Assembly (NCBI GenBank): GCA_039029195.1
Contig: JBCCGR010000047.1
Span: forward strand, 1-35,351
Length of the DNA stretch: 35,351 nucleotides
Direction: 5' to 3'
Source of the DNA: JBCCGR01 sp039029195
GTDB lineage: Bacteria > Pseudomonadota > Alphaproteobacteria > Rhizobiales > Rhizobiaceae
Made by a program: the position numbers and the translations under genes. Position 1 is the first letter of the stretch. Each line of letters begins with the position of its first letter. The notes beneath the pieces were generated by a model. That model saw only the letters and a program-made list of their open reading frames with translations. It ran no database searches and was not told the DNA's origin. This document shows, in pieces, positions 16,054 to 25,122 of this stretch.

Positions 16054-18918
16054 ATGGTAGCTGAACCGCAGCTTGATCTAAGCACACCGGTTGGTGATGA
16101 GGTTCGCAAAACCACCTGCTACATGTGCGCCTGTCGTTGCGGCATCAATGTGCACCTGAAAGATGGCAAGGTTCGCTACATTGAAGGCAATCGGGATCAC
16201 CCGGTGAACAATGGTGTTCTGTGCGCCAAGGGCTCTGCCGGGATCATGCAGCATTATTCGCCGGCGCGGCTGGATGCTCCCATGAAACGGGTGGGGCCAC
16301 GGGGTTCTGGCGAGTTCGAAAAGATCTCCTGGGAAGAAGCGCTGTCTCTTGCCGTTGAATGGATGGAGCCGCTGCGCCAGGACCCGCAAAAACTTGCCTT
16401 CTTTACCGGACGCGATCAGTCGCAGTCGTTGACGAGTTTCTTTGCTCAGCAGTTCGGAACGCCGAACTATGCCGCCCATGGTGGCTTCTGCTCCGTTAAC
16501 ATGGCGGCCGGCGGCATATACACAATTGGCGGTGCCTTCTGGGAATTTGGCTCGCCGGATTGGGAACGCACCAAACTCTTTTTGATGTTTGGTGTGGCGG
16601 AAGATCACGACAGCAATCCGATCAAGATCGGTATTTCAAAGCTGAAAGGAAATGGTGGGCGTTTTGTGTCGGTCAATCCTGTGCGTACCGGTTATTCTGC
16701 CGTCGCGGACAATTGGCTGGGGATCAAACCTGGCACGGACGGGTTGTTGATCCTGTCGCTGATCCATGAACTCTTCCGCACCCGGAAAATCGATCTCGAT
16801 TATCTCATTCGATACACCAATGCCCCTTGGCTGGTAGTGCAAAACCCCGGCAAGCCAGGACACGGGCTGTTTCACCGCGGAGGCGATGGCGAAGTTCTCG
16901 TTATCGACAGTGCAACTGGCAAACCGGTCTCTCAAGCAACAAAGGGTGTGAAACCCGCGCTGTCCGGTTCTGTCGATCTGGAAGATGGTGCGACAGCGGT
17001 TCCCGTGCTCCAATTGATGGCGGAGAAATATCTCGATCCTCAATATGCGCCGGAAGCGGTGGCAGACGAGACGGGCATTGATGCGGCGACCATTCGCGGA
17101 CTCGCCGCTGAGATTGCCCGTGTTGCATTCGAAGAAGAAATCACCATCGAGCAGTCCTGGACCGATATGAAGGGTGAGCGCCATGAGCGCTTCATCGGAC
17201 GTCCGGTTTCCATGCACGCCATGCGCGGCATCTCGGCCCATTCGAACGGGTTTCAGACCTGTCGTGCGCTACACGTTTTGCAGACCATCATTGGCTCGGT
17301 GGACTGTCCGGGCGGATTCCGCTCCAAAGCGCCCTATCCCAAGCCTGTCAGCGCGCATCCCAAACCGCATGGCAAGCCGGAGCACATCAAAGCGAGTAGC
17401 CCGTTGGCCGGTCCGCATCTTGGCTATTCGCGCGGTCCTGAAGATCTTCTGATTGACGAAAACGGCGTTCCCACCCGCATCGACAAGGCGTTTTCGTGGG
17501 AAGCACCCATGTCGGCGCATGGCATGATGCATATGGTGATCGCCAATGCCCATGCGGGTGATCCGTACACAATCGACACCTTGTTTTTGTACATGGCCAA
17601 CATGGCGTGGAACTCGTCGATGAACACGGCGGGCACGATCAGGATGCTTGAGGACAAGGATCCTGAAACCGGCGAATACAAGATCCCGCGCATTATCTAC
17701 TCCGACGCCTATTCCTCGGAGATGGTGAACTATGCCGATCTGATCTTGCCCGATACGACTTATCTTGAGCGGCACGACTGTATCTCGCTGCTTGATCGCC
17801 CGATTTCAGAACCCGAAGCCGTTTGTGATTCCATTCGTTGGCCGGTGGTGGAGCCTGACAGGGATGTGCGCGGATTCCAGTCTGTGGTGATTGATCTCGG
17901 TGCGCGTATGAAGCTTCCAGGCTTTGTCGATGAAGATGGGAATGCACTCTATTCCGATTATGCCGACTATATGGTCAACCATCAGCGCCGTCCGGGCGTT
18001 GGCCCGCTTTCCGGTTGGCGTGGCGAAGATGGCGAAGGGCAGGGACGCGGTGAACCCAATCCTGACCAGCTTGAACGCTACAAGGAAAACGGCTCCTTCT
18101 GGATGAAGCACATCCCGAAAGAAGCCCAGTTCTTCAAACATGCCAATGCGGCTTATCAGGATTTTGCAGTCGAAACCGGTCTGTTTGACGCGCCCGCGCC
18201 GGTGACCATTCAGCTTTATTCTGAAGAACTGCAAAAGTTTCGGCTGGCGGGCGAAGGGCTTGCCGAACCGCAACCACCGGAAGCGTTGCGTGACCGCGTG
18301 GTGACCTGTTTTGACCCGCTTCCCATCTGGTACAAGCCGTTTGAAGCGGACCGTCTCGGCGATGAGGGTGAGCAGAAATTCCCCTATCATGCACTGACCC
18401 AGCGGCCCATGGCGATGTATCATTCCTGGGGATCGCAAAACGCCTGGTTGCGGCAGATCCACACCGCGAACCGACTGCATGTTCCCGCTGAAATTTGCGA
18501 TGAAAAAGGACTTTCCGACGGTGATTGGGTCTGGGTCACATCATGGCATGGCAAAATCAAAGTGCAGATCACGCGGTCCAACTCGGTCAATGAAAAGACC
18601 ATGTGGACGTGGAATGCAATCGGCAAGCGATCGGGCGCGTGGACACTTGATCCCAACGCGCCAGAAGCAAAAAAGGGCTTCTTGCTCAATCATCTGATTT
18701 CGGAACTCCTTCCGCGCGGAGAAGAAAAAGAGGGTGTGCGTCGGGCCAATGCCGACCCGATCACCGGGCAGGCGGCCTGGTTCGATCTTAAGGTGGATAT
18801 CGAAAAAGCAGACGCGGGAGACGAAGTCAGCGAACCTACATTTTCCTCCCTGTCGAAACCGGGCGGCGCTGAGGCGAGCGCGAAAATACTCCGCTTTGGT
18901 CAGGAGTGGGCCAAATGA
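16054..18918 (+). CDS. soeA: Molybdopterin oxidoreductase catalytic subunit, sulfite dehydrogenase SoeA-type
   Basis: A 954-residue bis-MGD enzyme of the DMSO reductase superfamily. Cys22, Cys25, Cys29 and Cys57 (CYMCACRCG, GVLCAKG) form the N-terminal [4Fe-4S] site. Cys146 in HGGFCSVNM is the candidate molybdenum ligand. No twin-arginine signal precedes it, so the catalytic subunit should face the cytoplasm. This feature, the 4-cluster ferredoxin partner and a DmsC/NrfD-like anchor directly downstream match SoeABC, the cytoplasmic membrane-bound sulfite:quinone oxidoreductase described in Allochromatium and found in marine Roseobacter relatives. The assignment is by architecture and remembered similarity. 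DMSO-, polysulfide- or thiosulfate-type reductases are alternatives. Start ATG 16054 is used. The stop overlaps the soeB start (ATGA). Confidence 0.75.
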   Translation: MVAEPQLDLSTPVGDEVRKTTCYMCACRCGINVHLKDGKVRYIEGNRDHPVNNGVLCAKGSAGIMQHYSPARLDAPMKRVGPRGSGEFEKISWEEALSLAVEWMEPLRQDPQKLAFFTGRDQSQSLTSFFAQQFGTPNYAAHGGFCSVNMAAGGIYTIGGAFWEFGSPDWERTKLFLMFGVAEDHDSNPIKIGISKLKGNGGRFVSVNPVRTGYSAVADNWLGIKPGTDGLLILSLIHELFRTRKIDLDYLIRYTNAPWLVVQNPGKPGHGLFHRGGDGEVLVIDSATGKPVSQATKGVKPALSGSVDLEDGATAVPVLQLMAEKYLDPQYAPEAVADETGIDAATIRGLAAEIARVAFEEEITIEQSWTDMKGERHERFIGRPVSMHAMRGISAHSNGFQTCRALHVLQTIIGSVDCPGGFRSKAPYPKPVSAHPKPHGKPEHIKASSPLAGPHLGYSRGPEDLLIDENGVPTRIDKAFSWEAPMSAHGMMHMVIANAHAGDPYTIDTLFLYMANMAWNSSMNTAGTIRMLEDKDPETGEYKIPRIIYSDAYSSEMVNYADLILPDTTYLERHDCISLLDRPISEPEAVCDSIRWPVVEPDRDVRGFQSVVIDLGARMKLPGFVDEDGNALYSDYADYMVNHQRRPGVGPLSGWRGEDGEGQGRGEPNPDQLERYKENGSFWMKHIPKEAQFFKHANAAYQDFAVETGLFDAPAPVTIQLYSEELQKFRLAGEGLAEPQPPEALRDRVVTCFDPLPIWYKPFEADRLGDEGEQKFPYHALTQRPMAMYHSWGSQNAWLRQIHTANRLHVPAEICDEKGLSDGDWVWVTSWHGKIKVQITRSNSVNEKTMWTWNAIGKRSGAWTLDPNAPEAKKGFLLNHLISELLPRGEEKEGVRRANADPITGQAAWFDLKVDIEKADAGDEVSEPTFSSLSKPGGAEASAKILRFGQEWAK

Positions 18919-19709
18919 CATTGCTTCCCGAGAATCGTGGCCAGAAAAGCCTTGGTCTTGTCATCGACCTCGACATTTGCGTCGGATGTCATGCCTGTGT
19001 GGTCAATTGCAAGGAATGGAACACCGGTGGCTACGGCAATGCCCTTTCAGATCAGGATCCTTACGGCGCTGACCCTGCGGGCTCATGGTTGAACCGCATC
19101 CACACTTTCGAAATTGTGCCTGATGGGGACAGAGGCGAAGGCGAGGTGATTGGTGAAGCCGGAGATGCACGAGTGGTGCATTTTCCAAAATCCTGTCTCC
19201 ACTGCGAGGATGCACCCTGTGTGCCGGTCTGTCCGACTGGCGCGTCGTATAAACGGGCGGATGACGGCATTGTGCTGGTTGATGAGGATAAATGCATCGG
19301 GTGCGGATTGTGCGCCTGGTCGTGCCCCTATGGCGCGCGCGAAATGGACCTTGCCGCGGGCGTGATGAAAAAATGCACGCTTTGCGTTGATCGCATCTAC
19401 AATGAAACGCTGGAAGAGATTGACCGGCAGCCCGCCTGTGTTCGCACCTGCCCTGCAAATGCGCGCCATTTCGGCGATCTTGCTGATCCAACGAGTGACG
19501 TGTCGCTGATGGTCAAAGATCGTGGTGGATTTGATCTGATGCCGGAACAGGGCACAAAGCCCGTGAACAAATATCTGCCACCGCGTCCGCGCGAAGCGCT
19601 TGCCGACCATGATCCGGGGCCGGTAGCAGCCTCGGAAGATACCAGCGATGCGAAGGGCTTTCTGGGTTGGCTCGACAAAACGCTGACGTCGCTTGAGGGG
19701 GGCAAGTAA
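18915..19709 (+). CDS. soeB: Four-cluster iron-sulfur subunit, SoeB-type
   Basis: The 264-residue protein carries four Cys motifs for four [4Fe-4S] clusters: CVGCHACVVNC from residue 22, CLHCEDAPCVPVCP, CIGCGLCAWSCP and the CTLC/CVRTCP set. This is the DmsB/PsrB/SoeB electron-transfer subunit linking the molybdenum subunit to the membrane anchor. I chose ATG 18915, with AGGAG 8 nt upstream and overlap of the soeA stop; a GTG at 18906 is the alternative. The C-terminus extends about 60 residues past the last cluster and is Pro/Asp-rich. There is no signal peptide. Confidence 0.82.
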   Translation: MTLLPENRGQKSLGLVIDLDICVGCHACVVNCKEWNTGGYGNALSDQDPYGADPAGSWLNRIHTFEIVPDGDRGEGEVIGEAGDARVVHFPKSCLHCEDAPCVPVCPTGASYKRADDGIVLVDEDKCIGCGLCAWSCPYGAREMDLAAGVMKKCTLCVDRIYNETLEEIDRQPACVRTCPANARHFGDLADPTSDVSLMVKDRGGFDLMPEQGTKPVNKYLPPRPREALADHDPGPVAASEDTSDAKGFLGWLDKTLTSLEGGK

Positions 19710-20647
19710 TGCATCCCGCCTTTTCGGTCATATTGTTCACTACGCTTTCCGGACTGGGCTACGGCTTGGCGATCATGCTCTCGCTGGGTCTGCTGCCGCC
19801 GGAATATGTGAGCGTGAAGATCGGATATTTCCTGGCTCTGGTTCTGATTACGGCAGGCTTGCTGTCGTCGACCCTGCATCTTGGCAATCCGCAACGGGCC
19901 TGGCGCGCATTTTCACAGTGGCGTTCCAGCTGGCTAAGCCGGGAAGGTGTGTTGGCGGTGATCACATACATCCCGCTGACCCTGCAGGCCTTTCTGGTCA
20001 TCTTTCACGATGAATTCCTGCCCGAACTGGGCTGGCTGATCGTTCTGCTGTGCCTGGCTACGGTCTATTGCACGGGCATGATCTACGCATCGCTCAAATC
20101 TGTTGCCACCTGGCACACACCGCTGACGCCGCTTAATTATGTGCTGTTCTCGCTCGCGAGCGGTGGCTTGTTTTTCCTGCTGTTTGCATCGTTTTCAGTT
20201 TCGATTGAAACGACCGGTTTCGTGCTGGTCGCTATGCTTGTGATCGCGGCCTGGACCGCAAAATGGCGCTGGGCGGAGCGGGCCCGGGAAACAGGTATGG
20301 GGACATCGACCCTCGCCAGTGCCACAGGTCTTGGTGATCTTGGAAAGGTCCGCTTGCTGGAACGCCCGCACGTGACGGAAAACTACCTTACCAACGAGAT
20401 GGGATTCCGCGTTGGCCGCAAACATGCCGGGTTGCTTTGGCGGATTGCATTGCTTTCCGGGTTTGTTGTTCCTGTGCTGGCAATCGCGTTTTCAATGCCG
20501 GGTGTCTTGGACAATCACGCTGGGTTGCTCTTGTTTATTGGCATGCTTTCCATGATGATTGGTCTTATCGTTGAGCGCTGGCTCTTCTTCGCGACCGCCA
20601 AACATGTGGTGTCGCTCTATTATGATTTGCCAGACGCGGCGGAGTGA
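19709..20647 (+). CDS. soeC: Membrane anchor subunit, SoeC/DmsC-type
   Basis: A 312-residue protein with about eight hydrophobic membrane segments, for example FSVILFTTLSGLGYGLAIML, IGYFLALVLITAGLL and the final VLDNHAGLLLFIGMLSMMIG. LLSSTLHLGNPQRAWRAFSQW is the recognisable DmsC-family loop near helix 2. It anchors the enzyme and passes electrons between SoeB clusters and the quinone pool. Its ATG overlaps the soeB stop (TAATG), completing a tightly coupled soeABC-type operon. The convergent ParE gene ends 7 nt away. Confidence 0.8.
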   Translation: MHPAFSVILFTTLSGLGYGLAIMLSLGLLPPEYVSVKIGYFLALVLITAGLLSSTLHLGNPQRAWRAFSQWRSSWLSREGVLAVITYIPLTLQAFLVIFHDEFLPELGWLIVLLCLATVYCTGMIYASLKSVATWHTPLTPLNYVLFSLASGGLFFLLFASFSVSIETTGFVLVAMLVIAAWTAKWRWAERARETGMGTSTLASATGLGDLGKVRLLERPHVTENYLTNEMGFRVGRKHAGLLWRIALLSGFVVPVLAIAFSMPGVLDNHAGLLLFIGMLSMMIGLIVERWLFFATAKHVVSLYYDLPDAAE

Positions 20648-20653
20648 TCAAAG

Positions 20654-20938
20654 TCAGTCAATTTCAAATTGCTGCCGTCCCAACACACGAATGATGACAA
20701 TCGCATCATCACTGTGCCGGTAGTATATTGAGTGCGATCTGAAAACTGATCGTCGATGCCCTTCGAGCACCTCATCTATTGCCGGAAATCGCATCGGATG
20801 TTCGGCGATTTCCGAGAATTTCGCGCTCAATCCTCTTTGATATTCGCGAGCTTGCTCAAGACCAAATTGGTCTATTCCATCGTCAAATATCGCTTCAAAA
20901 TCATTGGCGGCGCGCTTTGTCAGTCTATATCGCGTCAT
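20654..20938 (-). CDS. parE: ParE/RelE-family toxin
   Basis: A 94-residue ParE-like toxin. RLTKRAANDFEAIF at the N-terminus, the central HPMRFPAIDEVLEGHRRSVFRSHSIYYRH and the C-terminal IRVLGRQQ match the family. The conserved basic residues (Arg in RRSVFR, Arg in LGRQQ) are present, so it looks intact. ParE toxins poison DNA gyrase and are neutralised by the cognate ParD. Its start overlaps the parD 3' end by 14 nt. Its stop is 6 nt from the convergent soeC stop, suggesting insertion or rearrangement next to the soe operon. Confidence 0.9.
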   Translation of the reverse strand: MTRYRLTKRAANDFEAIFDDGIDQFGLEQAREYQRGLSAKFSEIAEHPMRFPAIDEVLEGHRRSVFRSHSIYYRHSDDAIVIIRVLGRQQFEID

Positions 20939-21179
20939 TCAAGCCGCGTCTTTTTAAGACATCATTCATTATGTCTTCCGACGTACGATCGCTGATGCCG
21001 CTTTCAATACCCTCTTGAAGCAAGCGTTGAAGCTGTTCTCTGCGGGATTCATTGTCTTCCAACAGCCGAAGACCAGCGCGGATCACTTCACTGGCAGAAC
21101 CGTATCTGCCGCCCTGAACCTGATTCTGGACGAAGGATTCGAAGTGCTCACCCAGGATCACGGAGGTGTTTTTGCTCAT
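20925..21179 (-). CDS. parD: ParD-family antitoxin
   Basis: An 84-residue ribbon-helix-helix antitoxin. The N-terminus SVILGEHFESFVQNQVQGGRYGSASEVIRAGLRLLED is the ParD DNA-binding domain; the C-terminal helix (QLQRLLQEGIESGIS...) should wrap the toxin. GGAG lies 8 nt before the ATG. The antitoxin precedes the toxin and overlaps it, the usual order for balanced synthesis. A promoter and palindrome directly upstream fit autoregulation by the ParD/ParDE complex. Confidence 0.92.
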   Translation of the reverse strand: MSKNTSVILGEHFESFVQNQVQGGRYGSASEVIRAGLRLLEDNESRREQLQRLLQEGIESGISDRTSEDIMNDVLKRRGLNDAI

Positions 21180-21192
21180 GAGATTATCTCCA

Positions 21193-21232
21193 ATACCAGA
21201 ATATGGTATCAGGATTCGTTGGGTAGGGTCAA
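21193..21232 (-). promoter_or_regulatory. parDE promoter with overlapping operator palindrome
   Basis: On the minus strand a TTGACC -35 (plus 21227-21232) and a TACCAT -10 (plus 21203-21208) are separated by 18 bp. The perfect inverted repeat ATACCA-GAATA-TGGTAT (21193-21209) overlaps the -10. This is the expected architecture of ParD autorepression. The sequences are seen; binding is inferred. Confidence 0.6.
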
Positions 21233-21260
21233 ATTGCGACGGTGAGCCGACGCTCTAGTT

Positions 21261-22403
21261 TTACAACTCCATCTGCCGCACGGCGAGATCGCGCATGATT
21301 TCCTCCGAGCCACCACCGATGGCGATCACCTTCACCTCCCGATAGACACGCTCGACACGATTGCCGCGCATATATCCAGCACCGCCAAGAATTTGCATCG
21401 CTTCCGAGGCCACAAATTCGAGAACCTTGGTTGAAAAGAACTTTGCTTTGCAGATTTCCGCGACGGGCATATCCCCCTCATTGACCTGCCAGCAGATCCG
21501 CTCAAGCCAGGCTTCAACAGCATCAATGCGGGCCGAAATCTCAGCGATCTTGTGGCGGATGACTTGATGCCTGATGAGTGGCTTGCCGAAGGTTTCACGG
21601 TCTTTTGCCCAGTCGACAGAATCATCAAAGCAGGCTCTCATCATGCCAAGGGCCGTCGCAATGAGCCCAACACGTTCGAGATTGAAGTTCTGCATGATCG
21701 AGAGGAAGCCCTTGTCTTCCTCACCCATCATGTTTTCCGCACTCACGCGGCAGTCGTCGAAATGGAGCGCCGCCTGATCGGATGCCCACCACCCCATCTT
21801 TCGACCGATTGCCGTGCGGGAAAACCCAGGTGCGTCCGCTTCAACAAAGAAAAGCGAAATGCCATCGAGGCCCGATCCGCCGGTACGGGCGCCTACGACA
21901 AAGTAGTCGGAGTTCATGCCACCGGTGATGTAGGTTTTTTCACCGTTCAGAACGAAATGATTGCCATCGCGTTTTGCAGTGGTTTTCAAACTGGCGACGT
22001 CCGACCCGCCTGAGGGTTCGGTGATCGCAAGTGACGATCCCTTTCGACCGGCAATCACTTCCGGCAGTACTTTCATTTTGATGTTTTCACTGGCGAGTTT
22101 CTGGATTGGGTCCAGAGAAATTGACCGCCCACCAAGCCCGGCTCCCACACCGCCTGCGCCGCAGTAAGCGATTTCTTCTGCGTAGGCTGCACGCATAAAG
22201 CAGTCGTCAAAACCCAGCCCGCCATATTTTTCATCAATTCCGAAACCGAAAACACCAAGGGCCCCAACTTTCTCATGCAGTTCCCAGGGAAGTTCGCCTG
22301 CCTCGTCCCATGCGTCGCAATAGGGCGAAATTTCCGCTGCCACGAAGTCCCGAATGGTTTTGCGAAAGGCGACCCGTTCTTCGGTGTCGAAGGGTTTTTT
22401 CAT
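21261..22403 (-). CDS. Acyl-CoA dehydrogenase
   Basis: A 380-residue flavoprotein dehydrogenase that introduces a 2,3-double bond in an acyl-CoA. Visible family parts include the FAD/substrate motif LAITEPSGGSDVASLKT (about 125-141), GEKTYITGG, DRETFGKPLIRHQ and LGGAGYMRGNRVERVYREVKV near the C-terminus. The MCAD-type catalytic glutamate (YEGT context) is replaced by GGGS; the base must therefore lie elsewhere, as in isovaleryl- and long-chain-type enzymes. AtuD/citronellyl-CoA or short branched-chain substrates are plausible given the neighbouring AtuA gene, from which it diverges. Electron acceptor should be ETF; no etf genes are in the window. Confidence 0.93.
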   Translation of the reverse strand: MKKPFDTEERVAFRKTIRDFVAAEISPYCDAWDEAGELPWELHEKVGALGVFGFGIDEKYGGLGFDDCFMRAAYAEEIAYCGAGGVGAGLGGRSISLDPIQKLASENIKMKVLPEVIAGRKGSSLAITEPSGGSDVASLKTTAKRDGNHFVLNGEKTYITGGMNSDYFVVGARTGGSGLDGISLFFVEADAPGFSRTAIGRKMGWWASDQAALHFDDCRVSAENMMGEEDKGFLSIMQNFNLERVGLIATALGMMRACFDDSVDWAKDRETFGKPLIRHQVIRHKIAEISARIDAVEAWLERICWQVNEGDMPVAEICKAKFFSTKVLEFVASEAMQILGGAGYMRGNRVERVYREVKVIAIGGGSEEIMRDLAVRQMEL

Positions 22404-22426
22404 TTTGATTTCAGTCTGTTTGATGT

Positions 22427-22443
22427 TTGACTTAGGTTGACTT
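22427..22443. promoter_or_regulatory. Tandem TTGACTT repeats between the divergent acyl-CoA dehydrogenase and AtuA genes
   Basis: TTGACTT occurs at 22427-22433 and 22437-22443, ten bases apart start to start, one helical turn. They lie in the 92-nt divergent gap. They may be a regulator site or -35 elements; no convincing -10 is visible. Confidence 0.25.
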
Positions 22444-22495
22444 TGAACAGCAACGAAAAATGACGCAAGTCGGGAGCAGATTTTGGGGCCATTGA

Positions 22496-24298
22496 ATGTC
22501 TGACCGGACTATTCGCATTGGCGGGGCAAGTGGATTTTGGGGAGATGCGGTTCTGGCGACCCGACAGTTGCTGGGCGATGCAATGCTTGACTACATCGTC
22601 TACGACTATCTGGCTGAGATCACCATGTCGATCATGGCAAGGGCGCGCGCGAAGCGGCCTGAGGCCGGGTTTGCTGCTGACTTTGTGTCTGCCGCACTTG
22701 CTCCGAATCTGAAGGTGATTGCCGAGCGCGGGATAAAGGTGATTTCCAATGCGGGTGGCGTAAACCCGACCGCGTGCGCCGACGCTGTACGTGCGGCAGT
22801 CAAACAGGCCGGGCTTGATCTCAAAGTTGCGGAGGTAACCGGCGACGACCTCATGCCCGCACTTGACGACGTTTCGGCAGGTCAGGTGAAAGAAATGTTC
22901 TCCGGGGGCGATCTGCCGCCGAAGGACAAAGTTTTCTCGGCAAACGCCTACTTCGGTGCGTTTCCAATTGCCAAAGCGCTTGATGAGGGGGCGGATATTG
23001 TTGTCACCGGGCGTTGTGTCGATAGCGCTGTCACACTGGGAGCGGCCATTCACGCTTTCGGCTGGGGTGACGAGGATTTTGATCTGCTGGCATCCGGCAG
23101 TCTCGCCGGGCACATTCTGGAATGTGGTGTTCAGGCAACCGGCGGCAATTTCACCGATTGGGAAGAGGTTGCCAACAATCTCGACACAATTGGATATCCG
23201 ATTTGCGAGTTGAGCGCTGATGGAAGCTTTATCGTCACCAAACCGGAAGGAACAGGGGGCAAGGTCAGTCGCGGCACCGTTGGCGAACAAATGCTCTACG
23301 AGATTGGTGATCCACAGGCATATGCCCTTCCTGACGTTGTTTGCGATTTCAGCGATGTGTCGATTGAGGAAACCGGTCCGAACCGCGTGAAAGTTTCTCC
23401 AGCAAGAGGGCTCGGAAAACCGTCGAACTACAAAGTATCGCTCACCTATCAGGATGGGTTTCGAGGCGGGCATATGTTCTCGTTCTACGGTTTCGATGCG
23501 GCGCGCAAAGCTCGCCACTATGGCGAAAAGGCAATCGAACGGGCCCGCAATATATTGAGATCAATGAACGCGCCGGACTTTTCCGAGACAAGCATTGAGA
23601 TCCTTGGTGCAGGGAGCCAATTCGGGGATCAGAGCGCATCAGATGGCGCGCGGGAAGTGGTGTTGAAACTGGCCGCAAGTCACATGGATGAGCGCGGCGT
23701 TGGCCTGCTGTTGCGTGAAGCCGTGGGGCTTGGTCTGGCAACACCGCCAGGGCTGAGCGGATTTGCCGGCACGCGCCCAAGACCGTCACCGATGGTGAAG
23801 CTCTTTTCCTTCCTTTGGCCCCAGTCCGATGTGCCGGTTTCCATCGAGATCGATGGCAGGACCATCGATTGGAAGGCTCCAGATTCCGCATCGGTTCCCT
23901 CAGATTGTGTTCGTTCTAAGCCACCGGAAACACCTGTGCTCGATGGTGACATTGTCGAAGTGCCGTTGATTGAACTTGCTTTTGCCCGCAGCGGCGACAA
24001 GGGCGATCATGCCAATATCGGCGTCATGGCGCGTGATCCTGCCTATCTGCCCTATATATGGCACAGTCTCAACGAACAGGCGGTCGCTCAACGGTTTGCT
24101 CATTTCCTGAACGGATCAGTCAGCCGCTATCTTTTGCCGGGTTCATCCAGCATCAATTTTCTGCTGGAGAATGCACTGGGCGGCGGCGGCGTGGCGAGCT
24201 TGCGCAACGACCCTCAGGCCAAGGGCTACTCGCAAATATTGTTGGCGCACCCCATCAAAATCCCGGCATCATTGCTCCCGGAAAGAGGGGCGCAATGA
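22496..24298 (+). CDS. AtuA-family protein (DUF1446), acyclic terpene utilization-like
   Basis: A 600-residue protein of the AtuA/DUF1446 family. The N-terminal region (RIGGASGFWGDAVLATRQLL, VISNAGGVNPTACADAV, NAYFGAFPIAKALDEGADIVVTGRCVDSA) is diagnostic when read in parts. The C-terminal ~110 residues (LAFARSGDKGDHANIGVMAR, LLPGSSSINFLLENALGGGG) form the second domain that is a separate gene in some genomes. AtuA was defined in the Pseudomonas citronellol/geraniol pathway, but its reaction is not established. ATG 22496 has GGGG 7 nt upstream. The stop overlaps the hydratase gene start (ATGA). The full Atu pathway (carboxylase AtuC/F, AtuB, AtuG, AtuH) is not here. Confidence 0.88.
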   Translation: MSDRTIRIGGASGFWGDAVLATRQLLGDAMLDYIVYDYLAEITMSIMARARAKRPEAGFAADFVSAALAPNLKVIAERGIKVISNAGGVNPTACADAVRAAVKQAGLDLKVAEVTGDDLMPALDDVSAGQVKEMFSGGDLPPKDKVFSANAYFGAFPIAKALDEGADIVVTGRCVDSAVTLGAAIHAFGWGDEDFDLLASGSLAGHILECGVQATGGNFTDWEEVANNLDTIGYPICELSADGSFIVTKPEGTGGKVSRGTVGEQMLYEIGDPQAYALPDVVCDFSDVSIEETGPNRVKVSPARGLGKPSNYKVSLTYQDGFRGGHMFSFYGFDAARKARHYGEKAIERARNILRSMNAPDFSETSIEILGAGSQFGDQSASDGAREVVLKLAASHMDERGVGLLLREAVGLGLATPPGLSGFAGTRPRPSPMVKLFSFLWPQSDVPVSIEIDGRTIDWKAPDSASVPSDCVRSKPPETPVLDGDIVEVPLIELAFARSGDKGDHANIGVMARDPAYLPYIWHSLNEQAVAQRFAHFLNGSVSRYLLPGSSSINFLLENALGGGGVASLRNDPQAKGYSQILLAHPIKIPASLLPERGAQ

Positions 24299-25122
24299 TG
24301 AATCTGGACAGGTTTTCGACCATTGAACCTCAGTTCGATCATGGGGCTGGGTTTCTGACCATCTGGCTCAACCGACCGGACGCGCGCAACGCGCTTTCTG
24401 GAGAGATGGTTGAGGAATTGCGTGCGCTGCTTGACGATCTGAAGAGCGATCTGACGGTTCGCGCGGTCATCTTTCGTGGGCGGGGAAAGGTGTTTTGCGC
24501 CGGCGGCGATCTAAAAGGGTTTCAGGCCGCGTTCAGCGATCAATCTACCATCGAAAACGTCGCCAAGTGGAACCGCGAAGCCGGGTATCTGTTTGAGGCG
24601 ATCAACACGCTGCCGCAGGTGGTGATCATGGCAGTACATGGAGCAGCCATGGCCGGCGGCCTTGGCATGGTGTGCGCCGGTGATGTCGTGATCGTCACCC
24701 GCGACGCAAAGTTTGCTTTGACGGAAACCACGCTCGGCATTCCCCCGGCACAGATTGCCCCGTTCGTTGAGGCGCGTCTCGGTCAACGGATTGCCCGTCG
24801 GTTGATGCTGACGGCAGCCCAGTTTTCGGGCGATGACGCAGAGCGGTTTGGTCTTGCGGACGAAGTGGTCGAGAATGAAGTGGAGCTCACCGAAACAATC
24901 GGGCGGATCGTTGCGCAGGTGCGAAAGTGTGCGCCGTCCGCGAACGCCGCCACAAAGGGCCTTCTGATATCTGCCCGTTCATTGAGCCGTAATGCGCTGG
25001 CTGACAAAGCCGCAACAGCCTTTGCCACCTGCTTGCTCAGCGAGGAGGGGCGCGAAGGGGTGAGCGCATTCACGCAGAAGAGAAAAGCGGTCTGGGCGCA
25101 CCCATCAGGCGAGGAGAAGTAA
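24295..25122 (+). CDS. Enoyl-CoA hydratase/isomerase family protein
   Basis: A 275-residue crotonase-family enzyme. Oxyanion-hole segments are CAGGDLKGF (68-76) and HGAAMAGGLGMVCAGD (115-130), and Glu144 in TETTLGI is at the place of a catalytic glutamate. Position in the operon after AtuA suggests an AtuE-like isohexenylglutaconyl-CoA hydratase or a related branched enoyl-CoA hydratase. I use ATG 24295, which overlaps the atuA stop; ATG 24298 is in tandem. The frame is open further upstream, but that overlaps atuA and is not supported. The stop overlaps the next start (TAATG). Confidence 0.9.
   Translation: MMNLDRFSTIEPQFDHGAGFLTIWLNRPDARNALSGEMVEELRALLDDLKSDLTVRAVIFRGRGKVFCAGGDLKGFQAAFSDQSTIENVAKWNREAGYLFEAINTLPQVVIMAVHGAAMAGGLGMVCAGDVVIVTRDAKFALTETTLGIPPAQIAPFVEARLGQRIARRLMLTAAQFSGDDAERFGLADEVVENEVELTETIGRIVAQVRKCAPSANAATKGLLISARSLSRNALADKAATAFATCLLSEEGREGVSAFTQKRKAVWAHPSGEEK

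Noticed and set aside
22400..23518. 372-codon minus-strand frame inside the AtuA gene
   Set aside because: It is the antisense shadow of AtuA, which has strong family motifs on the plus strand.
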